Shown here: positions 38,154 to 46,175 of the stretch, one piece after another
Position numbering within the stretch: position 1 is the first letter of the stretch
Layout of the letters: each line of letters opens with the position of its first letter
Assembly (NCBI GenBank): GCA_934675465.1
Contig: CAKUQM010000003.1
Location: 16,275-80,274 of the forward strand
Direction: 5' to 3'
From: an uncultured Erysipelotrichaceae bacterium
GTDB lineage: Bacteria > Bacillota_I > Bacilli_A > Erysipelotrichales > Erysipelotrichaceae
DNA length: 64,000 nt
Notes under the pieces: generated by a model
Databases searched by the model: none
Told to the model about the DNA's origin: nothing
What the model saw: only the letters and a program-made list of their open reading frames with translations
Translations under genes and position numbers: made by a program

Positions 38154-38288
38154 ATTAATTCCTTTAAAACACTACAAAAAGATATAACAAAAACGATACC
38201 GGTATCTCTTTATATCAATAGTATACACGTATATGCTAAATAAGTCAAATATAATCAGATTTTCATCTGATTTCATGCGTAATTACTG

Positions 38289-38297
38289 ACTATTTTT
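38289..38297. repeat. Target-site duplication, right copy
   Basis: ACTATTTTT, matching 36129-36137. Removal of the element and one copy restores ACACTATTTTTATA, as seen at the next module boundary near 38607. Confidence 0.85.
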
Positions 38298-38331
38298 ATA
38301 CTTTGTTTAATGTTAATATAGTTATAGGAGA

Positions 38332-38377
38332 TTGTCGTTTCCAAGAGAAAACGCAGCATGACCGTGCTGCGTTTTTA
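38332..38377 (+). ncRNA. Candidate antitoxin RNA, module 2
   Basis: A TATAGG-type box (38323-38328) precedes a short stretch ending in the hairpin AAAACGCAGCA/TGCTGCGTTTT (38348-38358 with 38365-38375) and T-run. Its 5' part no longer matches the toxin leader of this module, which fits decay. Confidence 0.35.
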
Positions 38378-38401
38378 TTTGCTTCCAAGTGGTGTACATT
38401 G

Positions 38402-38526
38402 TTACTTAAACAACAAAGTTATAAGCAACTTAACCGCTAGGCCAATAACATCCATCATAGCCATAGCTAAAGCTACTTTGAATTCCTTCTTTTAATTACC
38501 ACCAGGAAGCGTAGAAGGATCTTCAT
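38402..38526 (-). pseudogene. Decayed toxin-like peptide gene, module 2
   Basis: The minus strand still encodes KKEFKVALAMAMMDVIGLAV then KLLITLLFK, clearly the module-1 peptide, but the start codon is lost and an in-frame TAA precedes it. The leader ATG at 38526 (MKILLRFLVV) is out of frame and stops early. A deletion of some 15-20 bases relative to module 1 explains both defects. Confidence 0.65.
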
Positions 38527-38672
38527 AAAAAGATCCTTCCTAAGAAACATACTCATGATTATGTTTCTACTATATAATTGGCGTTAAACTTTAAAATTCC
38601 TACACTATTTTTATAGTTTATATTGTAAGGTTGGATTAATTTAAAAACTTGATTTGATGTTATAATAATAGT

Positions 38673-38726
38673 GGTCAAATTGGCAGGAACCAAAAGAAAA
38701 CGCAGCATTGCAGTGCTGCGTTTTCA
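38673..38726 (+). ncRNA. Candidate antitoxin RNA, module 3
   Basis: TATAAT (38661-38666) is followed by a stretch with CAGGAACCAA (38684-38693) and the hairpin AAAACGCAGCA/TGCTGCGTTTT (38697-38707 with 38714-38724). CAGGAACCAA recurs at 38863-38872, antisense to the toxin leader, so the RNA can pair with the toxin mRNA as Fst-type antitoxins do. Confidence 0.5.
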
Positions 38727-38748
38727 ATTACTTCCCTGGTTCACTCTC

Positions 38749-38841
38749 CTATTTAAGGAATAGCTCGACCATCAATTTTACTAGAGCATGCAAAATGTCT
38801 AGTAAGGTCATTATGATCGCAAATAACAATTCGCTTCTCAT
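38749..38841 (-). CDS. Hydrophobic toxin-like peptide, module 3
   Basis: A 30-residue peptide beginning MRSELLFAIIMTLLDILHAL and ending LVKLMVELFLK, a single transmembrane helix with Lys at the end. It shares with module 1 the pattern of an acidic residue mid-helix (LLD versus MVD) and LVKL. The leader ATG at 38884 with AGGAAGG upstream opens a different frame that overlaps the peptide, so translation of the leader could control the toxin start. Identification rests on the module layout. Confidence 0.55.
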   Translation of the reverse strand: MRSELLFAIIMTLLDILHALVKLMVELFLK

Positions 38842-39022
38842 ATGTGCTATGACAGGAACCAAGGAAGCTTAGAAGTATCTTCATAGTAAAGATCCTTCCT
38901 AAGGAACACACTTTATGTTCCTACTATATAATTGTCATCAAACTTAAAAATTCCTACATCATTTTTTAAATATTAACAATTAGAAACATTGAGAAAAAAC
39001 ATAAGATAATTTAGACAAATTA

Positions 39023-39051
39023 AAAGCTCAAGATATAAAATTTTGAGCTTT
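39023..39051. terminator. Bidirectional hairpin terminator
   Basis: AAAGCTCAA (39023-39031) pairs with TTGAGCTTT (39043-39051). It ends the minus-strand membrane-protein gene (stop at 39059) and separates it from the toxin array. Confidence 0.75.
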
Positions 39052-39058
39052 ATTTAAA

Positions 39059-39727
39059 CTATTTAGTTTCTTCTTTTGTTGAAGGTTCTTCAGGCTTAAC
39101 CTCTTCTACCTTAGCCTTCTTTGTAGAAGTCTTTTTAGTAGTAGTTTTTTTCTTAGCCTCTTTTTGTTCGGTTGTCTTAGGCTTTCTAGTTCTAGGCTTT
39201 GCCTTAACTACTGGTTCTTCAACTTTTGTCTCAGATTCGATGTCCGCAGCTTCGACCTTAGTTTCAGATTCGAGCCTTGTAGATTCGAGCCCAGGGTTTG
39301 AGCCCGTAGTTTCATCCATTTCCTTGATTTCTTCAACAAGTTCACTCTTACCTAACTTCTTACTAATATCGCTAGTATTTCTCCAGATTAATAAGACAAT
39401 CAAAGAAGCTTCATAACCAATACGTAACATGATATTAAGTAAAATCAACAACATTAAACCAGTAATGAATGAGGTACCAACCATGATTTGGAATGAATAT
39501 AAAGTAATAAATAACGCAAAGATGATATAAGTAGCCTTTAACAATCCTTCAATAATCATCTTATTAAAACTTAAGAATTCTTTAAGCTTAAGCAAACGCG
39601 GATCCTTTGGCTCCTCATCAGATTTTACAAACATAAGGTATGCACAAATACCACCTACTAAGGCTATTAAAAATAAAATTACAGTAACGACTGGATTTGG
39701 CCCATGATAATAACTATAAGAATACAT
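39059..39727 (-). CDS. Membrane protein with Lys-rich tail
   Basis: A 222-residue protein of unknown function. Three hydrophobic segments are seen (about 12-34, 62-83 and 86-110), then a low-complexity C-terminal tail (about 150-222) rich in Glu, Lys and Thr, ending KAKVEEVKPEEPSTKEETK. Within the tail NPGLESTRLESETK is encoded by copies of the dispersed 12-mer GGGCTCGAATCT and variants (39266-39305). The tail resembles flexible, possibly nucleic-acid-binding extensions. No family was recognised. Confidence 0.7.
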   Translation of the reverse strand: MYSYSYYHGPNPVVTVILFLIALVGGICAYLMFVKSDEEPKDPRLLKLKEFLSFNKMIIEGLLKATYIIFALFITLYSFQIMVGTSFITGLMLLILLNIMLRIGYEASLIVLLIWRNTSDISKKLGKSELVEEIKEMDETTGSNPGLESTRLESETKVEAADIESETKVEEPVVKAKPRTRKPKTTEQKEAKKKTTTKKTSTKKAKVEEVKPEEPSTKEETK

Positions 39728-39842
39728 AACAATTTCCTCCTTAACTATGAAAAGATTATAGCACTATTTATCTAAATACGTATTTCTCCATAGTACGCAG
39801 ACTATTTTTTCCGAAAATTACCCATAGTACGCAAGGTATTTA

Positions 39843-39871
39843 AAAAAGATGTACCATCTAGATACATCTTT
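39843..39871 (-). terminator. Terminator of the LCP gene
   Basis: On the minus strand AAAGATGTA pairs with TACATCTTT (39863-39871 with 39845-39853), followed by T-rich sequence, just after the stop at 39878. Confidence 0.8.
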
Positions 39872-39877
39872 CAACAA

Positions 39878-41260
39878 TTAATTATAAACTTCTGACAAAT
39901 CGTAATAAGTACCAATATAACCCTTATCACCATCATTCTCAGTACCAGCACCACCTGTCACATAACCCTTCATTATTTCATCATAATAAGGATTATCCTT
40001 AGAGATAGAACCAGTAGTAACTAGTTCAATCTTACCCTTAGCTATCTCAATGCTCTCATCAAATAAATCTACATAATAAGTACCATTAGAATGAAGACCA
40101 CCCTTGCCTTCTAAGAAATAGTTATCAATTGTATAACCATCCTCAAAAGTTTGAGCTAAGGCAATTAAAGTCTTCTTTTGAGTATCAGAGAAATTATTCT
40201 CACACAAGATATCAAACATCCAACTCATACCAACCATATTCAAGATATAAGGATGAGTTGCAATCTTATTAATCAAAGAATCAAGAATCAAAGCTTGGTT
40301 TCTAATTCTACCTTGGTCATTATTCACAATACCATCATACTTACGATTTCTTGCTAGTGCCAAAGCTGTTTCACCATACAAATTAGCTACACCCTTCTCA
40401 TATCTTTGAGGATTGGCAACATTTCTTTGTGAATCCATATCAAGATGAGCAGTCATTGGCACATCAACCTTAACACCGCCCAATTCATTAATACCATTCA
40501 CAAACCAAGTAAATGAAGTCATACAATAATATGGAATATCGATATCAAGTAAAGCACCCAAAGAATCGGCAGGATTAGTCGGACCATTTTGACAGAAATG
40601 TGTAAACTTATCACTATAACCTGTCACAATATTCTTTATAAAAGAATCACGAGGAACCGAAACAATAAGCACATGCTTCTTAACAGGATCAACTACCAAC
40701 AAGTGGTTAACATCATTACGATAATACTTCCACTCATGAACAGAATCCTCACCATAACCATCCAAACCATTAAGCATTACCATAAATGGCTTTGAATATA
40801 AGTCCATATCTAAGCCAGCAGTATCATAAGTCTTCTCTTCATAATATGGCTTCTTATAAGTAGCTAGTGTCTTATAATCACTAGGATGATAATCAGAACG
40901 ATAATCAGAAATAGAATCCTCACGATTACCAACCACTACCCAAGCATCAATGATTCCCTCATCAATATCTGGTTTAATCTCTGCATAAGTGATAAACCAA
41001 TGAAGATTTTCTTCCTTAAGCTCTACACCCTCATTCTTTAATTGTTCAATTACATAATCAGAATATTCCTTATCGAATGATTCTTGAACAGCTAAAACCT
41101 TACCACTTAAATCTTCAATAGAATTTAAATTCTTAGTAACAATTCTAATCTCATCAGAATAATAAAGTGGTTCTTCTACTGTAGGCTCATCGCTTCCCTT
41201 TGAACAAGATGTACAAAGAAGTAGAGCCAAACAAGTCAACAACGTAATTATCTTTTTCAT
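39878..41260 (-). CDS. LytR-CpsA-Psr family protein, lipoprotein-anchored
   Basis: A 460-residue exported protein. The N-terminus has a lipoprotein-type signal (LALLLCTSC, probable lipidated Cys near 20) instead of the transmembrane helix usual for LCP proteins. Residues about 30-150 resemble part of a periplasmic solute-binding domain. The LCP catalytic domain follows (about 155-390): VNHLLVVDPVKKHVLIVSVP RD region with VPRDSFI, ELGGVKVDVP and the Arg-rich LALARNRKYD. LCP enzymes attach wall teichoic acids or polysaccharides to peptidoglycan. It sits between the ATP synthase operon and a membrane protein, and its promoter is within 36 bp of atpC. Confidence 0.83.
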   Translation of the reverse strand: MKKIITLLTCLALLLCTSCSKGSDEPTVEEPLYYSDEIRIVTKNLNSIEDLSGKVLAVQESFDKEYSDYVIEQLKNEGVELKEENLHWFITYAEIKPDIDEGIIDAWVVVGNREDSISDYRSDYHPSDYKTLATYKKPYYEEKTYDTAGLDMDLYSKPFMVMLNGLDGYGEDSVHEWKYYRNDVNHLLVVDPVKKHVLIVSVPRDSFIKNIVTGYSDKFTHFCQNGPTNPADSLGALLDIDIPYYCMTSFTWFVNGINELGGVKVDVPMTAHLDMDSQRNVANPQRYEKGVANLYGETALALARNRKYDGIVNNDQGRIRNQALILDSLINKIATHPYILNMVGMSWMFDILCENNFSDTQKKTLIALAQTFEDGYTIDNYFLEGKGGLHSNGTYYVDLFDESIEIAKGKIELVTTGSISKDNPYYDEIMKGYVTGGAGTENDGDKGYIGTYYDLSEVYN

Positions 41261-41296
41261 ACAAGTCCCCTCTTTATCTATTCTACAACAAGATCG

Positions 41297-41701
41297 CTAT
41301 CTCTTTTTAACCTTAAGACGATTAATTGCCCTCGCTAGATGTAACTTAGCATTTTGATACTCTTGAATACTCTTCTTTTGAAGAAGTTCTTCCTTAGCCT
41401 TAGCTTCAGCTTTCATAGCACGATTAACATCAATCTCCTCAGGACGCTCACAAGAGTCAACAAGAATTAAAACTTCACCATTTTCAATCTTAACTAAGCC
41501 TGAGGAAACCGCAGCTGTCTTAAACTCTTCATTGGGTAACTTATACTTTAAAACCCCAGGTACTGTTGCTGTTATTACATTTCTATGTTTTGCCAAGATA
41601 CCATATTGTCCCTCATTAGTAGGCACAATCAAAGATTCAAGTGTCCCCTCATAGAACTTCCTATCAGCAGCTAGTATATGAGTCATGAAAGTCTCTCTCA
41701 T
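41297..41701 (-). CDS. atpC: F-type ATP synthase epsilon subunit
   Basis: A 134-residue epsilon subunit of the F1 stalk, the last gene of the operon. FMTHILAADRKFYEG, VIVPTNEGQYGILAKH-like LIVPTNEGQYGILAKHRNV (about 24-42) and the C-terminal helical hairpin (about 85-134) are present. It overlaps atpD by 4 bp (ATGA). Confidence 0.9.
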   Translation of the reverse strand: MRETFMTHILAADRKFYEGTLESLIVPTNEGQYGILAKHRNVITATVPGVLKYKLPNEEFKTAAVSSGLVKIENGEVLILVDSCERPEEIDVNRAMKAEAKAKEELLQKKSIQEYQNAKLHLARAINRLKVKKR

Positions 41702-43095
41702 TTAGAAGCCTTTCTTTTTACATCCTCAATCGTTCCCACATTATAGAAACAACTCTCTGGATAATCATCCATTTCACCATCCACGATAGCTCTAAAACCT
41801 TCAATAGTATCCTTCAAAGGAACATAAGTACCCTCTATACCTGTAAACTTTTCACCTACAAAGAAAGGTTGTGACAAGAACTTTTGAATCTTACGAGCTC
41901 TATTAACAGTCTTTTTATCCTCATCAGATAATTCATCCATACCCAATATCGCAATAATATCTTGTAACTCATTATACTTTTCAAGTGTCTCCTGAACACT
42001 TCTAGCTACACGATAATGTAAATCACCTACAATATCAGCTTCTAAGATTCTACTTGTAGAATTAAGAGGATCAACAGCTGGATAAATACCCTGTTCCGCA
42101 ATCTTTCTACTCAAAACAGTAGTTGCATCTAGGTGTGTAAAAGTAGTAGCTGGAGCTGGATCACTCAAGTCATCAGCAGGCACATAAACAGCCTGAACCG
42201 AAGTAACTGAACCATGTTTTGTAGAAGCGATACGTTCTTGTAAAGCACCCATCTCATTAGCAAGCGTAGGTTGATAACCAACGGCACTAGGCATATGACC
42301 CAATAGAGTACTAACCTCACTACCAGCTTGAACAAATCTAAATATATTATCTATAAACAAAAGAACATCCTTATTCTTCTCATCTCTAAAATACTCAGCC
42401 ATAGTAAGACCTGTCAAAGGTACTCTCATACGAACACCAGGTGCCTCATTCATTTGACCAAAGACAAGGGCAGTATTATCAATAACACCACTTTCCTTCA
42501 TCTCACGCCACAAGTCATTACCCTCTCTACTTCGCTCACCAACACCGGCAAAGATAGAATAGCCATCAGCTTGAGTAGCGATATTATGCATAAGCTCTTG
42601 AATTAAAACAGTCTTACCTACACCAGCACCACCAAACAAACCAATCTTACCACCCTTTGGATAAGGTTCTAGTAAGTCGATTACCTTGATACCTGTTTCT
42701 AGTATTTCACCAATAGGCTTTTGTTCAGAGAACTTTGGTGGATCTCTAAATATCGACCATTTAGATTCGTGCCCAGAAGATTCGTGCCCAGATTCGAGCC
42801 CCGGTCTGTCATCTATAGTTTCACCAAGGCAATTAAACATTCTACCCAAGGTTGCTTCACCCACTGGCACCATAATAGTATCACCAGTATCCACAACCTC
42901 TTGGCCTCTATATAAACCTTCGCTCTTGCCCAGCATCAGACATCTTACAATGTTGTCACCAATATGTTCCACAACTTCCATAGTATATTCTTTATCATCG
43001 ATAGTAACTTTTAGGGCATTCTTAATCTTAGGCAATTGTTCAAAATAAACATCAACAACCGAACTTGATACTTCAACTATCTTACCAGTATTCAT
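41698..43095 (-). CDS. atpD: F-type ATP synthase beta subunit
   Basis: The 465-residue catalytic subunit. GGAGVGKTVLIQEL (Walker A, about 153-166), GERSREGNDL (about 186) and VLLFIDNIFRF (Walker B) are intact. An unusual feature is at about residues 98-110: GLESGHESSGHES, encoded by three copies of a GGGC(T/A)CGAATCT 12-mer (42763-42801), falls in the variable loop before the WSIFRDPP segment. The insertion keeps frame and probably lies on the surface. Gene order atpB-E-F-A-G-D-C is standard apart from the missing atpH. Confidence 0.93.
   Translation of the reverse strand: MNTGKIVEVSSSVVDVYFEQLPKIKNALKVTIDDKEYTMEVVEHIGDNIVRCLMLGKSEGLYRGQEVVDTGDTIMVPVGEATLGRMFNCLGETIDDRPGLESGHESSGHESKWSIFRDPPKFSEQKPIGEILETGIKVIDLLEPYPKGGKIGLFGGAGVGKTVLIQELMHNIATQADGYSIFAGVGERSREGNDLWREMKESGVIDNTALVFGQMNEAPGVRMRVPLTGLTMAEYFRDEKNKDVLLFIDNIFRFVQAGSEVSTLLGHMPSAVGYQPTLANEMGALQERIASTKHGSVTSVQAVYVPADDLSDPAPATTFTHLDATTVLSRKIAEQGIYPAVDPLNSTSRILEADIVGDLHYRVARSVQETLEKYNELQDIIAILGMDELSDEDKKTVNRARKIQKFLSQPFFVGEKFTGIEGTYVPLKDTIEGFRAIVDGEMDDYPESCFYNVGTIEDVKRKASK
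42763..42801. repeat. Three 12-mer repeat units inside atpD
   Basis: AGATTCGTGCCC (42763-42774), AGATTCGTGCCC (42778-42789) and AGATTCGAGCCC (42790-42801) on the plus strand encode GHES, GHES and GLES on the minus strand. They belong to the dispersed family described in the findings. Confidence 0.85.
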
Positions 43096-43997
43096 TTCTT
43101 CGCTTCCTTTCTATGCTTCTTTCTTAAAGCTAGAGCACCAGCTGAAACCTCATTTATTTCCTGAGTAATCTCAGCCTGTCTTAAAGTGTTATATTGTAAA
43201 GATAAATTACTTAACAACTTTTCCGCATTATCATTAGCACTCTTCATCGCATTCATTCTCGCATTCTGTTCACAACAGAAACTATCAACCAAGGCACTAT
43301 AGATAAAACCCGATATATATGAAGGCATGATAGAGTTCAATACCTCAACCTCATTTGGATAAAAACCAAATGGTATATGAATCTCCTTCTCTTCCTTAGT
43401 AGTTTGAAATTCTCTTCGATGCAAAGGAATAAGTCTTGTAGAATAAGCCTTCGAATTAAAGGCATTCTCCATATCCGTATAAACAACGAAAATCTTACTT
43501 AAAGTCTTATTATGAAACTCCTCTAATAATATAGAAGATATTTCCCTAGCTCTTTCCATTGTTGGATTTTGAGCCGTATATAAGAAAGACTTCTCAATTG
43601 GAATATTATGATTCTCATAATACCTTCTTCCATACTCACCAACCACATAAAGCTTACTACCATGATAAGAAGCCAATAAGTGTTCTGCCTCCTTAATGAC
43701 GTTTTGATTATAAGAACCAGCTAAACCCTTATCAGCCGTAATGACTAAAATACCATAGGTTCCTCTTTCCTTAGGCTCACCCTCTGGTGGATAAACATAG
43801 GGACTGTCAATGTTATTAGGCGTTCTAAAAATTCTCTTAATCTCTGTCTTAAGCTCATTAAAATAAGGACGTGTATCATTTAGTTCTCTTTTAGCCTTAG
43901 TAAGCTTAGTAGAAGCAATTAGATACATCGCACTTGTAATCTTTTGGGTATCCTTAACACTTGCGATACGATCTTTTATTTCCTTAGTGCTTGCCAT
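43092..43997 (-). CDS. atpG: F-type ATP synthase gamma subunit
   Basis: A 301-residue central-stalk subunit. The N-terminal helix (STKEIKDRIASVKDTQKITS, with AMYLIAS) and C-terminal helix (MNAMKSANDNAEKLLSNLSL, QAEITQEINEV) that form the rotor coiled coil are conserved. It overlaps atpA by 14 bp and atpD by 4 bp. Confidence 0.92.
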   Translation of the reverse strand: MASTKEIKDRIASVKDTQKITSAMYLIASTKLTKAKRELNDTRPYFNELKTEIKRIFRTPNNIDSPYVYPPEGEPKERGTYGILVITADKGLAGSYNQNVIKEAEHLLASYHGSKLYVVGEYGRRYYENHNIPIEKSFLYTAQNPTMERAREISSILLEEFHNKTLSKIFVVYTDMENAFNSKAYSTRLIPLHRREFQTTKEEKEIHIPFGFYPNEVEVLNSIMPSYISGFIYSALVDSFCCEQNARMNAMKSANDNAEKLLSNLSLQYNTLRQAEITQEINEVSAGALALRKKHRKEAKK

Positions 43998-45684
43998 TTA
44001 AATACTCACGTGCATTCTCAACAATACTTTCTTTAAGTTCATCATCCAATACCTTCTTATCATTAATAGTATTGATGATATCTTTCTTATTATTATTAAA
44101 GTATGCCAACAAATCATCCTTAACACTCTTAATATCTTTAATATTAAAATCATCAAACAAATGATTCAAGGCCGTTAAAAGAATAATAACCTCTTCATGC
44201 ATATGATATGGATGATATTGTTCCTGCTTAAGAAGTTCCATTAGGATTTGGCCATAATGAAGTTGGCTCTTAGTCGCATCATCCAAGTCCGAACTAAACT
44301 GCATAAAGACTTCCATCTCACGATATTGAGCTAAATCAAGTCTGATAGCTCCAGTAGCCTTTTTCACAATCTTATATTGGGCATCACCACCAACTCTTGA
44401 TACTGATAGACCAATATTAATAGCTGGTCTTTGTCCTAAGAAGAATAGATTACTCTCTAGGAATAATTGACCATCAGTAATTGAAATAATATTAGTTGGA
44501 ATATAAGCTGATACATCACCTGCCTGTGTTTCAACAATTGGTAATGCGGACATACTACCACCATTTAACAAGTTAGCACTTCTTTCAAGTAATCTTGAAT
44601 GTAAATAGAAAACATCACCCGGGTAAGCTTCTCTACCTGGACTTCTTTCTAAGAGTAATGATAAAGCTCTATAGGCAATGGCATGCTTACTTAAATCATC
44701 ATAGACAATTAATACATCCTTGCCTTCATGCATAAAATATTCACCCATTGAAGTAGCTGCATAAGGGGCAATATATTGCATAGGAGCACTCTCACTAGCC
44801 GTAGCACTTAAGACAATTGAATACTTAAGGGCATCATGTTCCCTAAGTTTTTCTACAATGCCAGCTACACTACTTGCCTTTTGACCAATGGCTACATAGA
44901 TACAAATAACATCCTTGCCCTTTTGATTAAGAATAGTATCTAGGGCAATAGCTGTCTTACCAGTTTGTCTATCACCAATGATCAATTCTCTTTGCCCCTT
45001 ACCAATTGGAAACATGGAATCAATTGCCAAAATACCTGTTTCCAAAGGTCTATTAACAGGACTTCTATCCATAATACTAGGTGCTTCTTGTTCAAGAGGC
45101 ATATACTTCTTTGAATGAATCACACCCTTATCATCAATTGGATTACCTAGGGCATCAATTACTCTACCAATATATTCATCGCCTACTGGTATGCCCGCAG
45201 TCTTATTAGTTCTTTTAACAACACTTCCTTGGATGATATCTCTATCATCACCAAAAAGAATACAAGAGATAGAATCTTGTTTAAGATCTAGGACCATACC
45301 TCTAATATTGTCTGTAAACAATAAGATCTCACCATACTTAACATTCTTAAGACCTGATACCTTGGCAATACCACCACCTACCGAAATAACTCTACCTACT
45401 TCATCAGCAATAGCACTTGGTGTCCAATTATCTAATGAATCTTGAAGTAAAGGAATGATATTGTCGTTGTTTCTATATTTTTGCCACTCAGTCTTTAATT
45501 GTTCAAGCTTAGAGTTAGCATCCCAATAATAGACATCATCACCTACTAATAATTTGAAACCACTTTTTAAATCAGATTCTTGCCATTCTAGTTCTACTTC
45601 ACCATATTTTTCATTTAAAAAAGCTTCAAACTTTTTATTAATCTTTTCACTAGGCTTTTTAGCACTATATAAAACAGCTTTCAT
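43984..45684 (-). CDS. atpA: ATP synthase alpha subunit with fused delta C-terminal domain
   Basis: A 566-residue protein, about 60 longer than usual. Residues about 1-72 (EAFLNEKYGEVELEWQESD, SGFKLLVGDDVYYWDANSKL, EQLKTEW) match the C-terminal domain of the delta subunit, whose consensus reads roughly GGFxLxVGDxxxDGSxxxKLxxL. From about 75 the normal alpha subunit begins (SAIADEVGRVISVGGGIAKV), with GDRQTGKTAI as Walker A. No atpH gene lies between atpF and atpA, so the delta function appears carried by this fusion, without delta's N-terminal domain. ATG 45684 has AGAAGGA upstream; a GTG one codon earlier overlaps the atpF stop. Confidence 0.92.
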   Translation of the reverse strand: MKAVLYSAKKPSEKINKKFEAFLNEKYGEVELEWQESDLKSGFKLLVGDDVYYWDANSKLEQLKTEWQKYRNNDNIIPLLQDSLDNWTPSAIADEVGRVISVGGGIAKVSGLKNVKYGEILLFTDNIRGMVLDLKQDSISCILFGDDRDIIQGSVVKRTNKTAGIPVGDEYIGRVIDALGNPIDDKGVIHSKKYMPLEQEAPSIMDRSPVNRPLETGILAIDSMFPIGKGQRELIIGDRQTGKTAIALDTILNQKGKDVICIYVAIGQKASSVAGIVEKLREHDALKYSIVLSATASESAPMQYIAPYAATSMGEYFMHEGKDVLIVYDDLSKHAIAYRALSLLLERSPGREAYPGDVFYLHSRLLERSANLLNGGSMSALPIVETQAGDVSAYIPTNIISITDGQLFLESNLFFLGQRPAINIGLSVSRVGGDAQYKIVKKATGAIRLDLAQYREMEVFMQFSSDLDDATKSQLHYGQILMELLKQEQYHPYHMHEEVIILLTALNHLFDDFNIKDIKSVKDDLLAYFNNNKKDIINTINDKKVLDDELKESIVENAREYLNGKH

Positions 45685-45686
45685 CA

Positions 45687-46166
45687 CTAGTCCTTCTTCA
45701 CACTTTTTAAAAATTCATCATAAGAATCATCTAATGTCTTATCTACTAACTTACTAGTAGCCTTAATAGCTAAATCACAGATATCCTTATTAGCACTTTC
45801 AACTAGTTCGTCGTGTTTCTTTTGACCCTGAGCCTTAGCATCCTCAACGATTCTCTTAGCATCCTCTTTTGCCTTATTTAATTCAGAGTTAACTTTGTCA
45901 TCAAGTTCTTTCATTGCGACATTCTTCTTATCCTTGATCTCTTCATCAGCCTTAGCCAACTTATCTTGATATTCTTTTAGAAGCTTATCTGCATCTTCAT
46001 TTTTCTTATTGGCACTATCATCTAAATCCTTATAATATGCTTCCCTTTTATCCATAAAAGCTTTTACTGGCTTATATAGTATATAGTATAGTCCAAAGCC
46101 TAAGATGATTAGGTTGAACATATGTAAAAGGATTTGTTGCCAATCAATATTTAATGGTAGATTCAT
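45687..46166 (-). CDS. atpF: F-type ATP synthase b subunit
   Basis: A 159-residue peripheral-stalk subunit: one N-terminal transmembrane helix (MFNLIILGFGLYYILYKPV, about 16-34) and a long charged coiled coil (about 40-150). It normally holds F1 through the delta subunit; here the partner would be the delta-like head of alpha. The stop is adjacent to the atpA start. Confidence 0.9.
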   Translation of the reverse strand: MNLPLNIDWQQILLHMFNLIILGFGLYYILYKPVKAFMDKREAYYKDLDDSANKKNEDADKLLKEYQDKLAKADEEIKDKKNVAMKELDDKVNSELNKAKEDAKRIVEDAKAQGQKKHDELVESANKDICDLAIKATSKLVDKTLDDSYDEFLKSVKKD

Positions 46167-46175
46167 TTAAATCAC

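Larger units (their letters stand above)
36138..38288 (-). mobile_element. ISAs1-like insertion sequence, complete (2151 bp)
   Basis: Bounded by perfect 17-bp inverted repeats CAGTAATTACGCATGAA (36138-36154) and its complement (38272-38288) and by a 9-bp target duplication. It encodes two overlapping genes, an accessory ORF and a DDE transposase. ISAs1 elements typically begin with CAG and make 8-10 bp duplications. It separates toxin modules 1 and 2. Confidence 0.9.
35786..38966. repeat. Tandem array of three type I toxin-antitoxin-like modules
   Basis: Four copies of the boundary sequence AAAATTCCTACACTATTTT or close variants (about 35786, 36117, 38598, 38947) delimit three units of roughly 340 bp; unit 2 is separated from unit 1 by the insertion sequence. 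Each unit has on the plus strand a short RNA ending in a GC-rich hairpin, and on the minus strand a leader hairpin, an ATGAAGAT(A/C)CTTCT segment and a 29-30 residue hydrophobic peptide frame. Units 1 and 3 look intact and unit 2 is decayed. Confidence 0.75.

Noticed and set aside
38191..38202. Palindrome GATACCGGTATC upstream of the insertion-sequence genes as a cre site.
   Set aside because: It lacks the TG...CA ends of the cre consensus; more likely part of the element's own promoter region.
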